A stretch of DNA of 64,000 nt from Bacteroidia bacterium. GTDB lineage: Bacteria > Bacteroidota > Bacteroidia > SXHM01. The notes beneath the pieces were generated by a model. The model was given only the letters and a program-made list of their open reading frames with translations, was not told where the DNA came from and ran no database searches. Position numbers and translations under genes: made by a program. This document shows, piece by piece, positions 19,636 to 28,366 of this stretch; positions within the stretch are counted from its first letter, which is position 1, and each line of letters starts with the position of its first letter. The stretch is taken from contig JAJVIC010000002.1 in the NCBI GenBank assembly GCA_022072225.1, positions 141,876-205,875 on the forward strand, in the 5' to 3' direction.

Positions 19636-21303
19636 TTAATTAATTATCAACTTCGCAAAAGACGGAGACTTATCTTTTTCCGTAACCCTCAAAAAATACG
19701 TTCCGCTGCTCAGGCTTTTACGTTCAATAATAACCTGCTTCTTACCTGAAATGTTTTCGCTCCTCAATAATTTCCCGCTCAGGTCAATGATATCAAGGGT
19801 TGCATTGGCTGGTGTTTCATCAAATTGAATGCTTGTTGATTCGGTGAAAGGGTTTGGGAAGAGTTGGAAACTTGTTGTTTTAATTTGATTAATTCCATCT
19901 GGTCCTGATGCCACAAAAGCAGAATCTAAAGCTGAACAGCCATTGGCATCAGTAACTGTTACAATGTAATACAGTCCCCCTAGAAGACCATCTATATTTT
20001 GTGTAGTATCTGCTGTCTCCCACCACCAAAATGAATATGGTGGCACCCCTCCGGTTACTGTTGTATTGATTGCTCCATTTGTAACATCTGCCGGAGTATC
20101 CTGAACTTCAAATTCCAAATAAATCCCATCATTTCTAAATGTATCAAACCAAGTCTTCCCCCCCGATAAAGCATAAAACGCACATTCAAAATGTCCATAG
20201 TTTGCACCTGCACTCATCATTTCCACAGAAGTAGCACCGTTCTCAATAAATTTATCGTAAGCTACAAATGCATTCAGGTAGTATACCTCATCATCGGCTT
20301 CGCAGTAGAACATTTTCATTGGTGAAGCCGGAGTCCAGTCGTACACATCGTTATCGCGCAAGGCAACTCTGAAATAATGATCCTGGTTGTTGATAAATGA
20401 ATCCAATACTTCAGGAATCATAATTTGGTTAGGAATGCTTGGCATGGCAGCATTCAGTTCACCCATGTCGTGCGTTCCATCCAGCAGAGGAGGTAGTGTA
20501 ACATCATACGGTGGCAGAAAAACATCTGCATAATCAACAAACAAATTATAGACTGTATTGTAAGATTGCAGGAGATACGGTAAATAACCGGGTTGCGAAT
20601 AAACGCTGTCGTTTACAATCACATCGGCTTGCACGCCTGAAACATCATAAGGTCCGGACATAGGTGCAGAAGCTGTAACCGTAAACTCATCCGGAAAATC
20701 AGTTTCTATCAAACGATGTAAAGCCATGGTAGCATGACCGCCTTGTGAATAGCCCACTAAAAATAATTGTTCGTTTAATGCAAAGTCGAGACTGTCTTGT
20801 GCTTCGCGGGTTGCTCTTAATAAATCTAAAGATGCCGTAGCTTCTGATGCTGCATGAATATAAGGGTGGATTCCGGGACTATCGCCAAGCCCAAGATAAT
20901 CAGGCATTGCAACAGTATAGCCGTCTGTTGATTCGGCAAGGCCAATTACCACTTCGCCCGACAAATAAGAAGGAACACCATAACGCAAGGTTGTAGTGCC
21001 GTGCTGGTAGCTTATTAACGGTGTTTTGCAAGGTGTTCCCTGCGGTACTAACAACGCACCGGTAGCAATAGTAGGTGTTACACCGTCATAGCTTACTGTG
21101 TTGTAAGTTATTTTGTATGCATTTACTGCATAGGTTGTAGGAACAACAAGTAAAGGAATTCCGTTTGCCGTGAACGTAGAATCAATCTGGTCGGTAGTAA
21201 AGGTGCGCAAAAAATCAATGGATACTATCTGTTGTGCGCTGGAACTCAGAGGCTGTAAGTAAGAGGTTAAAAAAAGCAGCAGTAATGGGTAAAGTTTTTT
21301 CAT
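19636..21303 (-). CDS. Secreted lipase-like alpha/beta hydrolase with T9SS domain
   Basis: A 555-residue protein from the ATG at 21303, which gives the signal peptide MKKLYPLLLLFLTSYLQP. Longer in-frame starts would lack one and run into the MazG promoter. The fold is that of secreted LIP-type lipases: the SYQHGTTTLRYGVPSY region, GYSQGGHATMALH nucleophile elbow, and a YGHFECAF His segment. A SprB-like repeat (GGVPPYSFWWWETADTTQNI) and a type A sorting domain (LFPNPFTES onward) follow. Outer-membrane translocated triacylglycerol or ester hydrolase; substrate inferred. Confidence 0.87.
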   Translation of the reverse strand: MKKLYPLLLLFLTSYLQPLSSSAQQIVSIDFLRTFTTDQIDSTFTANGIPLLVVPTTYAVNAYKITYNTVSYDGVTPTIATGALLVPQGTPCKTPLISYQHGTTTLRYGVPSYLSGEVVIGLAESTDGYTVAMPDYLGLGDSPGIHPYIHAASEATASLDLLRATREAQDSLDFALNEQLFLVGYSQGGHATMALHRLIETDFPDEFTVTASAPMSGPYDVSGVQADVIVNDSVYSQPGYLPYLLQSYNTVYNLFVDYADVFLPPYDVTLPPLLDGTHDMGELNAAMPSIPNQIMIPEVLDSFINNQDHYFRVALRDNDVYDWTPASPMKMFYCEADDEVYYLNAFVAYDKFIENGATSVEMMSAGANYGHFECAFYALSGGKTWFDTFRNDGIYLEFEVQDTPADVTNGAINTTVTGGVPPYSFWWWETADTTQNIDGLLGGLYYIVTVTDANGCSALDSAFVASGPDGINQIKTTSFQLFPNPFTESTSIQFDETPANATLDIIDLSGKLLRSENISGKKQVIIERKSLSSGTYFLRVTEKDKSPSFAKLIIN

Positions 21304-21342
21304 AGTGTAAATCGTTGCGCTATTGCGGGAATTATTAATTAA

Positions 21343-21370
21343 TTGACCAAAGTTAGCTTTTTTACCTTTG
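21343..21370 (+). promoter_or_regulatory. Promoter of the MazG-like gene
   Basis: TTG (21343-21345) and TACCTTTG (21363-21370) are separated by 17 bp. The -7 element ends 15 bp before the ATG at 21386, giving a very short leader. It also rules out the TTG at 21368 as a start codon, since that lies in the promoter. Confidence 0.6.
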
Positions 21371-21385
21371 CACAAAAATCTAACT

Positions 21386-21712
21386 ATGACTATTTCCCAG
21401 GCCCAGCAAACCGTTGACAAATGGATAAAAACTACGGGAGTGCGCTACTACAATGAACTGACCAATATGGCTGTGCTTACCGAAGAAGTGGGCGAGGTAG
21501 CCCGCATCATGGCTCGTCAATACGGTGAGCAAAGCTTTAAAGAAAGTGATAAGAAACATGAATTAGGCGAAGAACTGGCCGATGTTTTATTTGTATTATT
21601 GTGTATTGCCAACCAGACAGGTGTTGATTTAACAACCGAATTGGAAAAGAATTTGGAGAAGAAAACAAAGCGCGACACCGAGCGCCACCGGAATAACCCA
21701 AAACTGAAATGA
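21386..21712 (+). CDS. MazG-like nucleotide pyrophosphohydrolase
   Basis: A 108-residue all-helical protein with the metal-binding ExxE-12-28-ExxD pattern: LTEEVGEVARIM and ELGEELADVLFVLLCIAN. This places it in the MazG/dUTPase-like superfamily, which hydrolyses NTPs or dNTPs to NMP and pyrophosphate as housecleaning. The length suits a single-domain, tetrameric or dimeric member. The stop overlaps the next small gene as ATGA. Confidence 0.88.
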   Translation: MTISQAQQTVDKWIKTTGVRYYNELTNMAVLTEEVGEVARIMARQYGEQSFKESDKKHELGEELADVLFVLLCIANQTGVDLTTELEKNLEKKTKRDTERHRNNPKLK

Positions 21713-21828
21713 AAAAAGAACTGAAAAAATTCTGGGAACAATACAAGGTATATATCCAGAACGATATGCTTTGGACATTAATAGCCATGGTTGTAATATT
21801 TATTCTTGCCTTTGTTTTCTTCCTGTAA
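21709..21828 (+). CDS. 39-residue single-pass membrane protein
   Basis: This short reading frame starts at an ATG overlapping the MazG stop. It has a basic amphipathic start (MKKELKKFWEQYK), then a hydrophobic helix (MLWTLIAMVVIFILAFVFFL) ending at the C-terminus. Coupling to the upstream gene, the clean N-in topology and the 12-bp gap to ispH support a real gene. Function unknown; such tiny proteins often modulate a membrane complex. Confidence 0.6.
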   Translation: MKKELKKFWEQYKVYIQNDMLWTLIAMVVIFILAFVFFL

Positions 21829-21840
21829 TTTTGAACCTGT

Positions 21841-23064
21841 ATGAAAGAGTTTAATATCCCTGCCTTTTACCGATCTTCAGTAATTGGCGCTATCAAGCAA
21901 AACCGCAAGGACAGCGACCCGCGCAAGAAAGATTTTACACCCACTGTTCTTGATTTCGGTCCGGTTCGTTTTTTTATTGCACGCCATTTCGGGTTTTGTT
22001 ACGGGGTGGAAAATGCAATTGAAATCTCCTATCGTGCCTTGGAGGAAAATCCGGGTAAACGTATTTTTCTGCTTAGCCAGATGATACACAACCCGGAGGT
22101 GAATAATGATTTGCAGCAGCGTGGAATCAAATTTATCATGGATACCGAAGGCAAACAATTTATTCCCTGGAGCGAATTGAAAAGCGATGACATTGTAATC
22201 ATCCCCGCTTTCGGAACTACACTGGAAATTGAAAAGAAACTCAACGAAATAGGAATAAATCCTCAAACATATAATACTACTTGCCCTTTTGTAGAGCGCG
22301 TTTGGAAAAAATCGGAAAAACTCGGCCAGGATAATCATACCATCATTATTCACGGAAAATCTAATCACGAAGAAACACGTGCAACATTTTCCCACAGCAA
22401 CCAAACTGCACCAACATTGGTTGTTAAAGACATAAAAGAGGCAAAACTATTAGGTGACATTATACTTGGTAAACTGCCCGTTTCAGATTTTGAAAATTAT
22501 TTCCGGGCGCGTTCTTCCGCAAATTTTAGTCCTGAAAAAGATTTGGCAAGAATTGGTGTGGTAAACCAAACCACCATGCTTGCTACAGAAACACAGGAAA
22601 TAGCTGATTATCTTAAAAACATTATGTTGCTAAAGTTTGGTGAAGCAGATTTAAAAAAACATTTTGCCGATACACGCGATACACTTTGCTACGCAACCAA
22701 TGACAACCAACAGGCAACTTATGGTTTATTGGAGCAAGATGCTGATTTAGCTATAGTGGTGGGCGGCTACAATAGTTCCAATACTTCGCATTTGGTGGAA
22801 CTCTGCGAGCGAAAATTCCCTACTTACTTTATCAGCTCTGATAGAGAAATTATTTCTCAGACAGATATACGCCATTGTAATTTTCATACACACGAACTGA
22901 AAATTTCGCAGAACTATTTGCCACAAAAGGAGAAGTTAAGCATTGTTTTGACCAGCGGTGCATCATGCCCCGATGCTATTGTAGATGCGGTGCTGAAAAA
23001 GCTGCTTTCGTATTTTAAGGAGGTAAGGCCGCTGGAAGAGGTGGTGGAGGAGGCGTTGGGCTGA
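21841..23064 (+). CDS. ispH: 4-hydroxy-3-methylbut-2-enyl diphosphate reductase IspH
   Basis: A 407-residue Fe-S enzyme, last step of the MEP isoprenoid pathway, making IPP and DMAPP from HMBPP. The three cluster-ligating Cys are in FGFCYGVENA, NTTCPFVERVW and TSGASCPDAI. HNPEVN and the His in IIHGKSNHEE contact the diphosphate. The protein is longer than the 310-residue E. coli form because of an N-terminal extension and an insertion around residues 190-230 typical of Bacteroidota and plant-like forms. It follows the MazG gene and the small membrane ORF, probably in one transcript. Confidence 0.95.
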   Translation: MKEFNIPAFYRSSVIGAIKQNRKDSDPRKKDFTPTVLDFGPVRFFIARHFGFCYGVENAIEISYRALEENPGKRIFLLSQMIHNPEVNNDLQQRGIKFIMDTEGKQFIPWSELKSDDIVIIPAFGTTLEIEKKLNEIGINPQTYNTTCPFVERVWKKSEKLGQDNHTIIIHGKSNHEETRATFSHSNQTAPTLVVKDIKEAKLLGDIILGKLPVSDFENYFRARSSANFSPEKDLARIGVVNQTTMLATETQEIADYLKNIMLLKFGEADLKKHFADTRDTLCYATNDNQQATYGLLEQDADLAIVVGGYNSSNTSHLVELCERKFPTYFISSDREIISQTDIRHCNFHTHELKISQNYLPQKEKLSIVLTSGASCPDAIVDAVLKKLLSYFKEVRPLEEVVEEALG

Positions 23065-23107
23065 TTACTGTCACTTAGTGCTTTTGCTTTACCCCGACTT
23101 GCGGGAT

Positions 23108-23329
23108 TTACACTTCAAATGCCTCTCTTGGAAGTCCGCTTTGGCGGATAATAGACTGCAATGTTCCAATTCTTATTTCAGAATGGTTGGGTACAGGCAC
23201 GGTGATGGTGCTTTGTTCGGCTTTTTTCTGCATAATGATATGGCTGCCCTTTTGCCTAACCTGCACAAAATCGTTTTGTTCAAGAATTTTGCAAACTTCT
23301 TTTCCTGAAAGTATGCGCAATTTACTCAT
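23108..23329 (-). CDS. hicA: HicA-type mRNA interferase toxin
   Basis: A 73-residue protein with a double-stranded RNA-binding-like fold. LSGKEVCKILEQNDFVQVRQ precedes the catalytic His in KGSHIIMQ. Family members cut mRNA until bound by HicB. The start overlaps the hicB stop by four bases, the order being antitoxin then toxin. Confidence 0.9.
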   Translation of the reverse strand: MSKLRILSGKEVCKILEQNDFVQVRQKGSHIIMQKKAEQSTITVPVPNHSEIRIGTLQSIIRQSGLPREAFEV

Positions 23330-23553
23330 GCAGCACGTTCAACTTCAAATTGGGTAATAAATAAGTCTGTATGAAGGCGCTGATTAATTTCAGTTGTATC
23401 TGCACACTCAAGGAAAAGCTCAACTGCTTCTTTTAAATTAGCCATTGCTTCTTCCATTGTATTACCCTGACTGGCAATATCCAACTCTGGGCATAGCGCT
23501 ACGTATTGGTTTCCTTCTTTTTCCAACAGGGCTGTAAATCGGGTTGTTTTCAT
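23326..23553 (-). CDS. hicB: HicB-type antitoxin
   Basis: A 75-residue protein with the partial RNase H fold of HicB (FTALLEKEGNQYVALCPELDIASQGNTMEEAMANLKEAVELFLE). It lacks an obvious C-terminal DNA-binding domain, so autoregulation may need another factor. It precedes hicA with ATGA coupling. The region upstream carries a promoter block shared with the second toxin-antitoxin operon of the window. Confidence 0.9.
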   Translation of the reverse strand: MKTTRFTALLEKEGNQYVALCPELDIASQGNTMEEAMANLKEAVELFLECADTTEINQRLHTDLFITQFEVERAA

Positions 23554-23565
23554 TTTTATTTTTTA

Positions 23566-23600
23566 CAAAGATATTTCTTTCTGCAAATATACGCCTTTAT
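23566..23600 (-). promoter_or_regulatory. hicBA promoter region
   Basis: Read on the minus strand, TATATTTG (23591-23584) lies in a block TGCAAATATACGCCTTTAT (plus-strand reading, 23582-23600) that recurs at 36548-36566. A second match, TATCTTTG (23573-23566), is closer to the ATG at 23553. Confidence 0.55.
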
Positions 23601-23601
23601 T

Positions 23602-23646
23602 AAAAAGCAGCAGCCCCGCGCCTAAGGCTCGGGGCTGCTGCTTTTT
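23602..23646. terminator. Strong bidirectional terminator
   Basis: A perfect 17-bp stem (AAAAAGCAGCAGCCCCG and its complement) surrounds an 11-nt loop, with A and T runs on the two sides. On the minus strand it would end transcripts of the operon that starts near 30029, just before hicBA. Confidence 0.8.
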
Positions 23647-23738
23647 ATGCGGTTAAGCGGAATTACAACTTCCTTTATGTTCTGAGCGGCAAAATCTGCC
23701 TGATGCGGACCACTTAGCGCAACCCCACTGAACATTTA

Positions 23739-23787
23739 GCTATACAACACCTTCAAGGTTTTTAAAACCTTGAAGGTGTTGTATAGC
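23739..23787. repeat. Perfect 24-bp-arm palindrome
   Basis: Two 24-nt arms (beginning GCTATACAACACCTTCAAGG) with one central base. There is no flanking T run. It lies 45 bp past the stop of the lipoprotein gene at 23832, and a transcript would form a very stable hairpin that could protect the 3' end. Confidence 0.85.
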
Positions 23788-23831
23788 CGCTTCGCGGTCT
23801 TTATATAAATCAATAAAATCAAAATAATAAA

Positions 23832-26177
23832 TCAATCCCGGACGCAACGACAATAAAAACCATACGCCTTTAAAACCCCTAAAGAAGGGTTGGTGATACC
23901 CACATGTGGAGTTCCATGATTCAGAGTTATGGCACCCGCATAGTTTATATTGTACTCCGTGGACGACCAGAACTGAGTGTAAAAGCCAATGTTGGAGTAA
24001 ATCCCATTGATGCTACGCTCGCCTCCGCCCAACGCTGTAAATCCGCTGCTGTTGGTGGCTCCTTCGTTCGTATCCCATGAAGTTGTGGCTTTCATGGCTC
24101 CGCCTGCTACATCTACACCACCCAAATAATCAATTAATACCTGCCATTCTGCTATACTTGGTGTATGCCACCCATTGGGGCAAAGGGTGACTGATTGAGC
24201 TGCATACCAGTTGTAGATTTTGCCGTAAATGGTATCGTTGGCAGGGTTATCGGCATAATTGCCCCAAGCAGCGGTTGTCGAACCATTGTTATATATGGCA
24301 GCCCAACCTGCGTTGTCGGGGTGTGCAATGCTTCCTGCGTAGCGCAGGTTTTCGGCAAACCAACATTGGTTGCCTATTTGCACTATGCTATATGTTTGCC
24401 CGTCTCGCGGGTCGGTAAAGGAGGAGGAGCCATCGCAGCCGTTTGTAGTATCGTTTACAGTAATGTAACCGTATTTGGTTTCGGTATTATTGCCGGTGCC
24501 ATTGCTTACCGTAAGGCTAACATCATAAGTTCCGGCATTGTTGTAGGTAATGCCGCTTGGGTTTTGTGCGGTAGAAGAAGAGGGGCTGCCACCGGGAAAG
24601 CTCCATTGCCATGTATCGGGGTTGCCGCTGCTTTGGTCAGTAAAATTTACGGCATCGCCTTCATCTATGTTGGTTTCAGAAGCGCTGAAATCAGCGGCAA
24701 TGCCTGCAAAGGCGGCAAATTCGGTAGGGGCGTAGTTTACGGGAGTTCCGTCACCGTATTTGGCATTGGCGGTGCAGTATTGTATGCCTACTTGTTGTTG
24801 TCCTAAAGTCCAGCTTGCTTCGGCATAGCCATTTGCATCGGTTAAAATACTTGTAGGGCTAATGCTTCCGCCACCGCTGGTAACAGCAAAATAAACGGGC
24901 ACATCTTTTTGGGGTGCTCCCTGGCTGTCCAGCACCCTTACTTTTATGGGTTGTGGCAGGGGTTGGTTAGGTTCGCCTGTTTGGTTATCACCGCTGGTGC
25001 GCTCAATTTTATCGGGTTTGCGGTAAATAAGTTTTTCGGTTTCAAATACTGCCGGTCCAAAACTGGCAAGCGTATTACCTAAAATGGATACATCAGCGCC
25101 AAGGGTTGTTTTCAGCCAACCTTCTGCTTTTAAATCCCAATCTAAAGCGGGCGAGGCTACTGTTCCTTTTATGGCGGCAGTAGGTGCCAGTATGTTGGCA
25201 ACAGGACCAACCACACCGTATAGTTTAACGGTAATTTCGGGGCGCCATGCATAGTTAAAGGTAGTTGATACTGTTCCGCTTTGGGTGTAATTAAAAACAG
25301 GGGTGTTGTTTAGTTCATAAATACTCTGCCATTGTGAGTTGTTATACATTACGCCCACATTATAAGAACCCGAGGTGCCGAAGTTGGCTGTTCCGGTATA
25401 TGCTGAGGCTATGTTTACCGAATAATCGGCAATCCACTTCATGTCAATGCGTATTTTTACCGGAATAACAATTTGCCCTACCGGCACATTGAAAGTAATG
25501 TGTTTGGTGTAAGAGGCAAGCACATCGCTTTTTGTAAGCGGAGTTATTGCCTGCGTGGCAGTAATTTTCATCTGGGCATTGGCAGCATAGGCTTCTGTAT
25601 ATTGCTGGCACTGGAATTTTGTAATTCCGTTTTCGTTAAATCCAAAATCAAAATAAAAGGTAGGCTCCATGCTTATATTTCCTGATAACACCTCTACTTT
25701 CAACGGTCCCTGATTATACAAAACAAGATTTCCCATGGAATATGAAAATCCTGCCTGCACAGCTTCTTTTTTGCCGGGTGTCATATCGTCCATATTACCA
25801 TAAAAACTAAACGTGCCGGTTTTAAATACATCTTCCATGTTAGCCTGCTCGGTCTGGCAGGTATATACAATGCCATTGTTGGTAACAGAGGTAATTCTGC
25901 GAATAAAGCCATCACCTTCTTCACCTACTACTACATCGCCTGTTTGCAGCGGGTTGCTTTCGTTGCCATAATAATAAAATACATAAACACCGTTTGCAAA
26001 ATCAGATTGTGTGGCATCAAGCACAAGCGTGGTATAATCAGCCACTATTACATTATCCCAAACCTGTGTGGGGCCTGCCGGTGGAGGATTGTTATCATCG
26101 TCATCATCCTTTTTTTTGCATCCTGAAAAAATGAAAAATAATGCCAGTAAGGTAAATGGTAGCAGTTTTTTTATCAT
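23832..26177 (-). CDS. Surface lipoprotein with Ig-like, PKD and FISUMP domains
   Basis: A 781-residue lipoprotein. The lipobox is FIFSGC (Cys about 20) followed by KKKDDDDD, an acidic stretch of the kind that acts as a lipoprotein surface-export signal in Bacteroidota. The N-terminal 380 residues are beta-rich and unassigned. A bacterial Ig-like domain (VRVLDSQGAPQKDVPVYFAV, about 390-480), a PKD domain (WQWSFPGGSPSSSTAQNPS, about 490-570) and a C-terminal Fibrobacter-paralogous FISUMP domain (DPRDGQTYSIVQIGNQCWFAENL to FYCRCVRD) follow. Probably surface-exposed and binding. It is the last gene of the 30029-23832 group. Confidence 0.85.
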   Translation of the reverse strand: MIKKLLPFTLLALFFIFSGCKKKDDDDDNNPPPAGPTQVWDNVIVADYTTLVLDATQSDFANGVYVFYYYGNESNPLQTGDVVVGEEGDGFIRRITSVTNNGIVYTCQTEQANMEDVFKTGTFSFYGNMDDMTPGKKEAVQAGFSYSMGNLVLYNQGPLKVEVLSGNISMEPTFYFDFGFNENGITKFQCQQYTEAYAANAQMKITATQAITPLTKSDVLASYTKHITFNVPVGQIVIPVKIRIDMKWIADYSVNIASAYTGTANFGTSGSYNVGVMYNNSQWQSIYELNNTPVFNYTQSGTVSTTFNYAWRPEITVKLYGVVGPVANILAPTAAIKGTVASPALDWDLKAEGWLKTTLGADVSILGNTLASFGPAVFETEKLIYRKPDKIERTSGDNQTGEPNQPLPQPIKVRVLDSQGAPQKDVPVYFAVTSGGGSISPTSILTDANGYAEASWTLGQQQVGIQYCTANAKYGDGTPVNYAPTEFAAFAGIAADFSASETNIDEGDAVNFTDQSSGNPDTWQWSFPGGSPSSSTAQNPSGITYNNAGTYDVSLTVSNGTGNNTETKYGYITVNDTTNGCDGSSSFTDPRDGQTYSIVQIGNQCWFAENLRYAGSIAHPDNAGWAAIYNNGSTTAAWGNYADNPANDTIYGKIYNWYAAQSVTLCPNGWHTPSIAEWQVLIDYLGGVDVAGGAMKATTSWDTNEGATNSSGFTALGGGERSINGIYSNIGFYTQFWSSTEYNINYAGAITLNHGTPHVGITNPSLGVLKAYGFYCRCVRD

Positions 26178-26235
26178 AGTATTTGGTTTTTGTTTCGCCT
26201 ACTCTTTGTTATCCTTTTCGGCTTGCGGGTTTTTG
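26178..26235 (-). repeat. Intergenic leader, copy 1
   Basis: This 58-bp spacer between the M43 protease and lipoprotein genes is about 85% identical by eye to the spacer at 28306-28366. Shared words (minus strand) include CCCGCAAGCCGAAAAGG and GAGTAGGCGAAAC. Both copies end four to six bases before an ATG, so each forms the 5' leader of the following gene. Confidence 0.75.
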
Positions 26236-28305
26236 TTATTGTTTCACAATTTTAGTTCGTATCGGGTTATCACCTTCTGTAATGGTAATGGTATAAACCC
26301 CGGCCGGATAATTTTGAAGGCCAACTTGTGTGGTATTTTCTGTTGCCTGTTTTTCAAACACAAGTTGCCCAAGTGTGTTGTGCAGTTGAAGGTAGTAATC
26401 AGATACAAATTCGTTATTAATAGTAATAATGCCTGTGGTTGGATTAGGAAAAATTGAAAACAGATTTCCACTTTTTGAAGGTTCTATACCTACTGTAGTT
26501 TGGTCGCATTCAATTGGAATGATGGATAGGTCAATGTCCAGCGACCATCTAAAAAGTATAGAAACCCAATCACCGGAAGATGTTTTATCCCATGCAAGTT
26601 CAGCACCATCAGCATCCCCGTCTGAGGTTGAAATCAGAGCGATACTATCACCGGCAACCATGTTTGAAAAATCAATACCTACGGCATAGGTTGAACTAAC
26701 AGCAACAGGGCTTGAGAAACTAAATATATTGGGGTTGTTTATACTTAGTTGAGAAACAGGGTAAGAAGTTGTTGCTAATATTGTTCCGGGTCCGGTTCCC
26801 CAACCCATAGTGGAGTATCCGGAGCCATCTATATCATATATTGTGAGTGTAATTGATGAGTTTGGGTTGCCTGATTGTTTTTTAAGTTCGCCAATATTTA
26901 CCAAAACTTCAGAGATATGTGATGTGGCATTTGCAGGGGTGTAAACCTGCGCCTTGGCTACATCACCATAAGAATTATTACCCATAGAAAAGCCTCCGTA
27001 AGTAACCCATGTATCATTTGGGTCGGCCGAGGGCATCCATATAGTATCGCAATTACCAATGCCGCTAACGCCAATATAGATATATGCGTATTTTGTTTCT
27101 GTGTCGTTGCCGTTGGTATTTGAAGCGGTAAGTGTTACAGTATAATTTCCTACATTAGTATAGGTGTGTGAAGGGTTTTGCACTGTTGATGTGGAGCCAT
27201 CGCCAAAATTCCATAACCACTGAGTTGGATTGTTTACACTTTGGTCGGTAAACTGAACCGCTGTTCCGGGATTACCTGAAGTGGGTGTTGCAGAAAAATT
27301 GGCAAATGGAGCGGAACCGCATTTTTGAGAAGTTGTTAATTCTACCCGTGGCGATATACTTAAAGCAGCAACCATTCTCTCTTTTTGTCCGGGGGTAAAT
27401 CTGTCCAGAATTAATGAGCAGTATGAACGAGAATAACTCATGTAGTTGTATTTTGAAGCATTCCATGAGTTGCTGCCTGCACATGAGGTTCCGCAATCGC
27501 TTTGTTTATGTGGTGGTGTATCACATACTTTGTCGCCATCTGTTATGCAGTTGTTGTTTACAGGGCATTGGTTATCGTCATCATCGCCTTCAAAAGTATG
27601 CATCAGATTAAATCCATGTCCTAATTCATGAGCAGGTGTGCTTGAGTTATAAATCATTTCATCAGCATCTATAATTGCTCCGTCAGTCCAATCGCCCCAA
27701 GGGTAATAAGCATATCCAGCCCATTGCCCGTTGCAAATGCTATGTACCACCCAAATATTATAATACTCATCAACAGGCCATGCGCTCAGTGATTTTATAC
27801 TTTGCTCATCTGCTCCTCCTCCGGAGCAATTAGCCATGTTTATCCCATTTGTTGTATAACCCTGAACTCCGCTTCCGTTAACCCTGTTTATTCCAGTGGT
27901 TGGGTTGCCCGAGGGGTCAATATTTGCAAGACAAAATTCAATCTCTGTGTCAAGGCTGTTGCCTATGTCATTCCGGAAACGGTCATTTATACCTTCAATG
28001 GCATCGTAAACCTGCGCATCGGAAATATTACTTCCTGTTCCTACGGCTTCACCAAGATGTATGATGTGTATTACTAACGGAATAATGTAAACAGTATTTT
28101 CAGAACGTAATGTATTTCCGTTTTGTTGTATTGTTTGAATGTGATGATCCATTGTCAAATATTTTTCTCTGTATTCATCATTTGTTTGCATCATATATTT
28201 ATGAATTCTATCGGTACCACAAGTGCCGGGGGGGGTGTTTTGTGCTGCAACAAAATAATTAAGCCCAAGAATAATAGTAAATAGCAGGGTAATTGTTTTT
28301 CTCAT
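26236..28305 (-). CDS. Pappalysin-type M43 metalloprotease with PKD and T9SS domains
   Basis: A 689-residue protein. A signal peptide and pro-region are followed by a zinc-protease domain with HELGHGFNLMH (HExxHxxGxxH, about residues 227-237) and a Met-turn in YNYMSYS. It belongs to the M43B cytophagalysin group. A PKD domain (WLWNFGDGSTSTVQNPSHTY, about 360-410), a beta-sandwich domain and a type A sorting domain (FSIFPNPTTG onward) complete it. Secreted by T9SS, presumably degrading proteins outside the cell. The following lipoprotein gene shares a homologous leader with it. Confidence 0.9.
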   Translation of the reverse strand: MRKTITLLFTIILGLNYFVAAQNTPPGTCGTDRIHKYMMQTNDEYREKYLTMDHHIQTIQQNGNTLRSENTVYIIPLVIHIIHLGEAVGTGSNISDAQVYDAIEGINDRFRNDIGNSLDTEIEFCLANIDPSGNPTTGINRVNGSGVQGYTTNGINMANCSGGGADEQSIKSLSAWPVDEYYNIWVVHSICNGQWAGYAYYPWGDWTDGAIIDADEMIYNSSTPAHELGHGFNLMHTFEGDDDDNQCPVNNNCITDGDKVCDTPPHKQSDCGTSCAGSNSWNASKYNYMSYSRSYCSLILDRFTPGQKERMVAALSISPRVELTTSQKCGSAPFANFSATPTSGNPGTAVQFTDQSVNNPTQWLWNFGDGSTSTVQNPSHTYTNVGNYTVTLTASNTNGNDTETKYAYIYIGVSGIGNCDTIWMPSADPNDTWVTYGGFSMGNNSYGDVAKAQVYTPANATSHISEVLVNIGELKKQSGNPNSSITLTIYDIDGSGYSTMGWGTGPGTILATTSYPVSQLSINNPNIFSFSSPVAVSSTYAVGIDFSNMVAGDSIALISTSDGDADGAELAWDKTSSGDWVSILFRWSLDIDLSIIPIECDQTTVGIEPSKSGNLFSIFPNPTTGIITINNEFVSDYYLQLHNTLGQLVFEKQATENTTQVGLQNYPAGVYTITITEGDNPIRTKIVKQ

Positions 28306-28366
28306 ATTGTTTGGTTTTTAGTTTCGTCTACTCTATGTTCCCCTTTTCGGCTTGCGGGTTTTGTTT
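28306..28366 (-). repeat. Intergenic leader, copy 2
   Basis: A 61-bp spacer upstream of the M43 protease gene, homologous to 26178-26235. The conserved core on the minus strand is CCCGCAAGCCGAAAAGG, then a GAACATAGAGTAG word. No strong hairpin or TAnnTTTG is seen in it, so a shared post-transcriptional or translational signal is more likely than a promoter. Confidence 0.75.

Noticed and set aside
24195-24806. 203-residue plus-strand ORF
   Set aside because: Wholly antisense to the PKD/FISUMP lipoprotein gene, whose domains are clear; no start signal.
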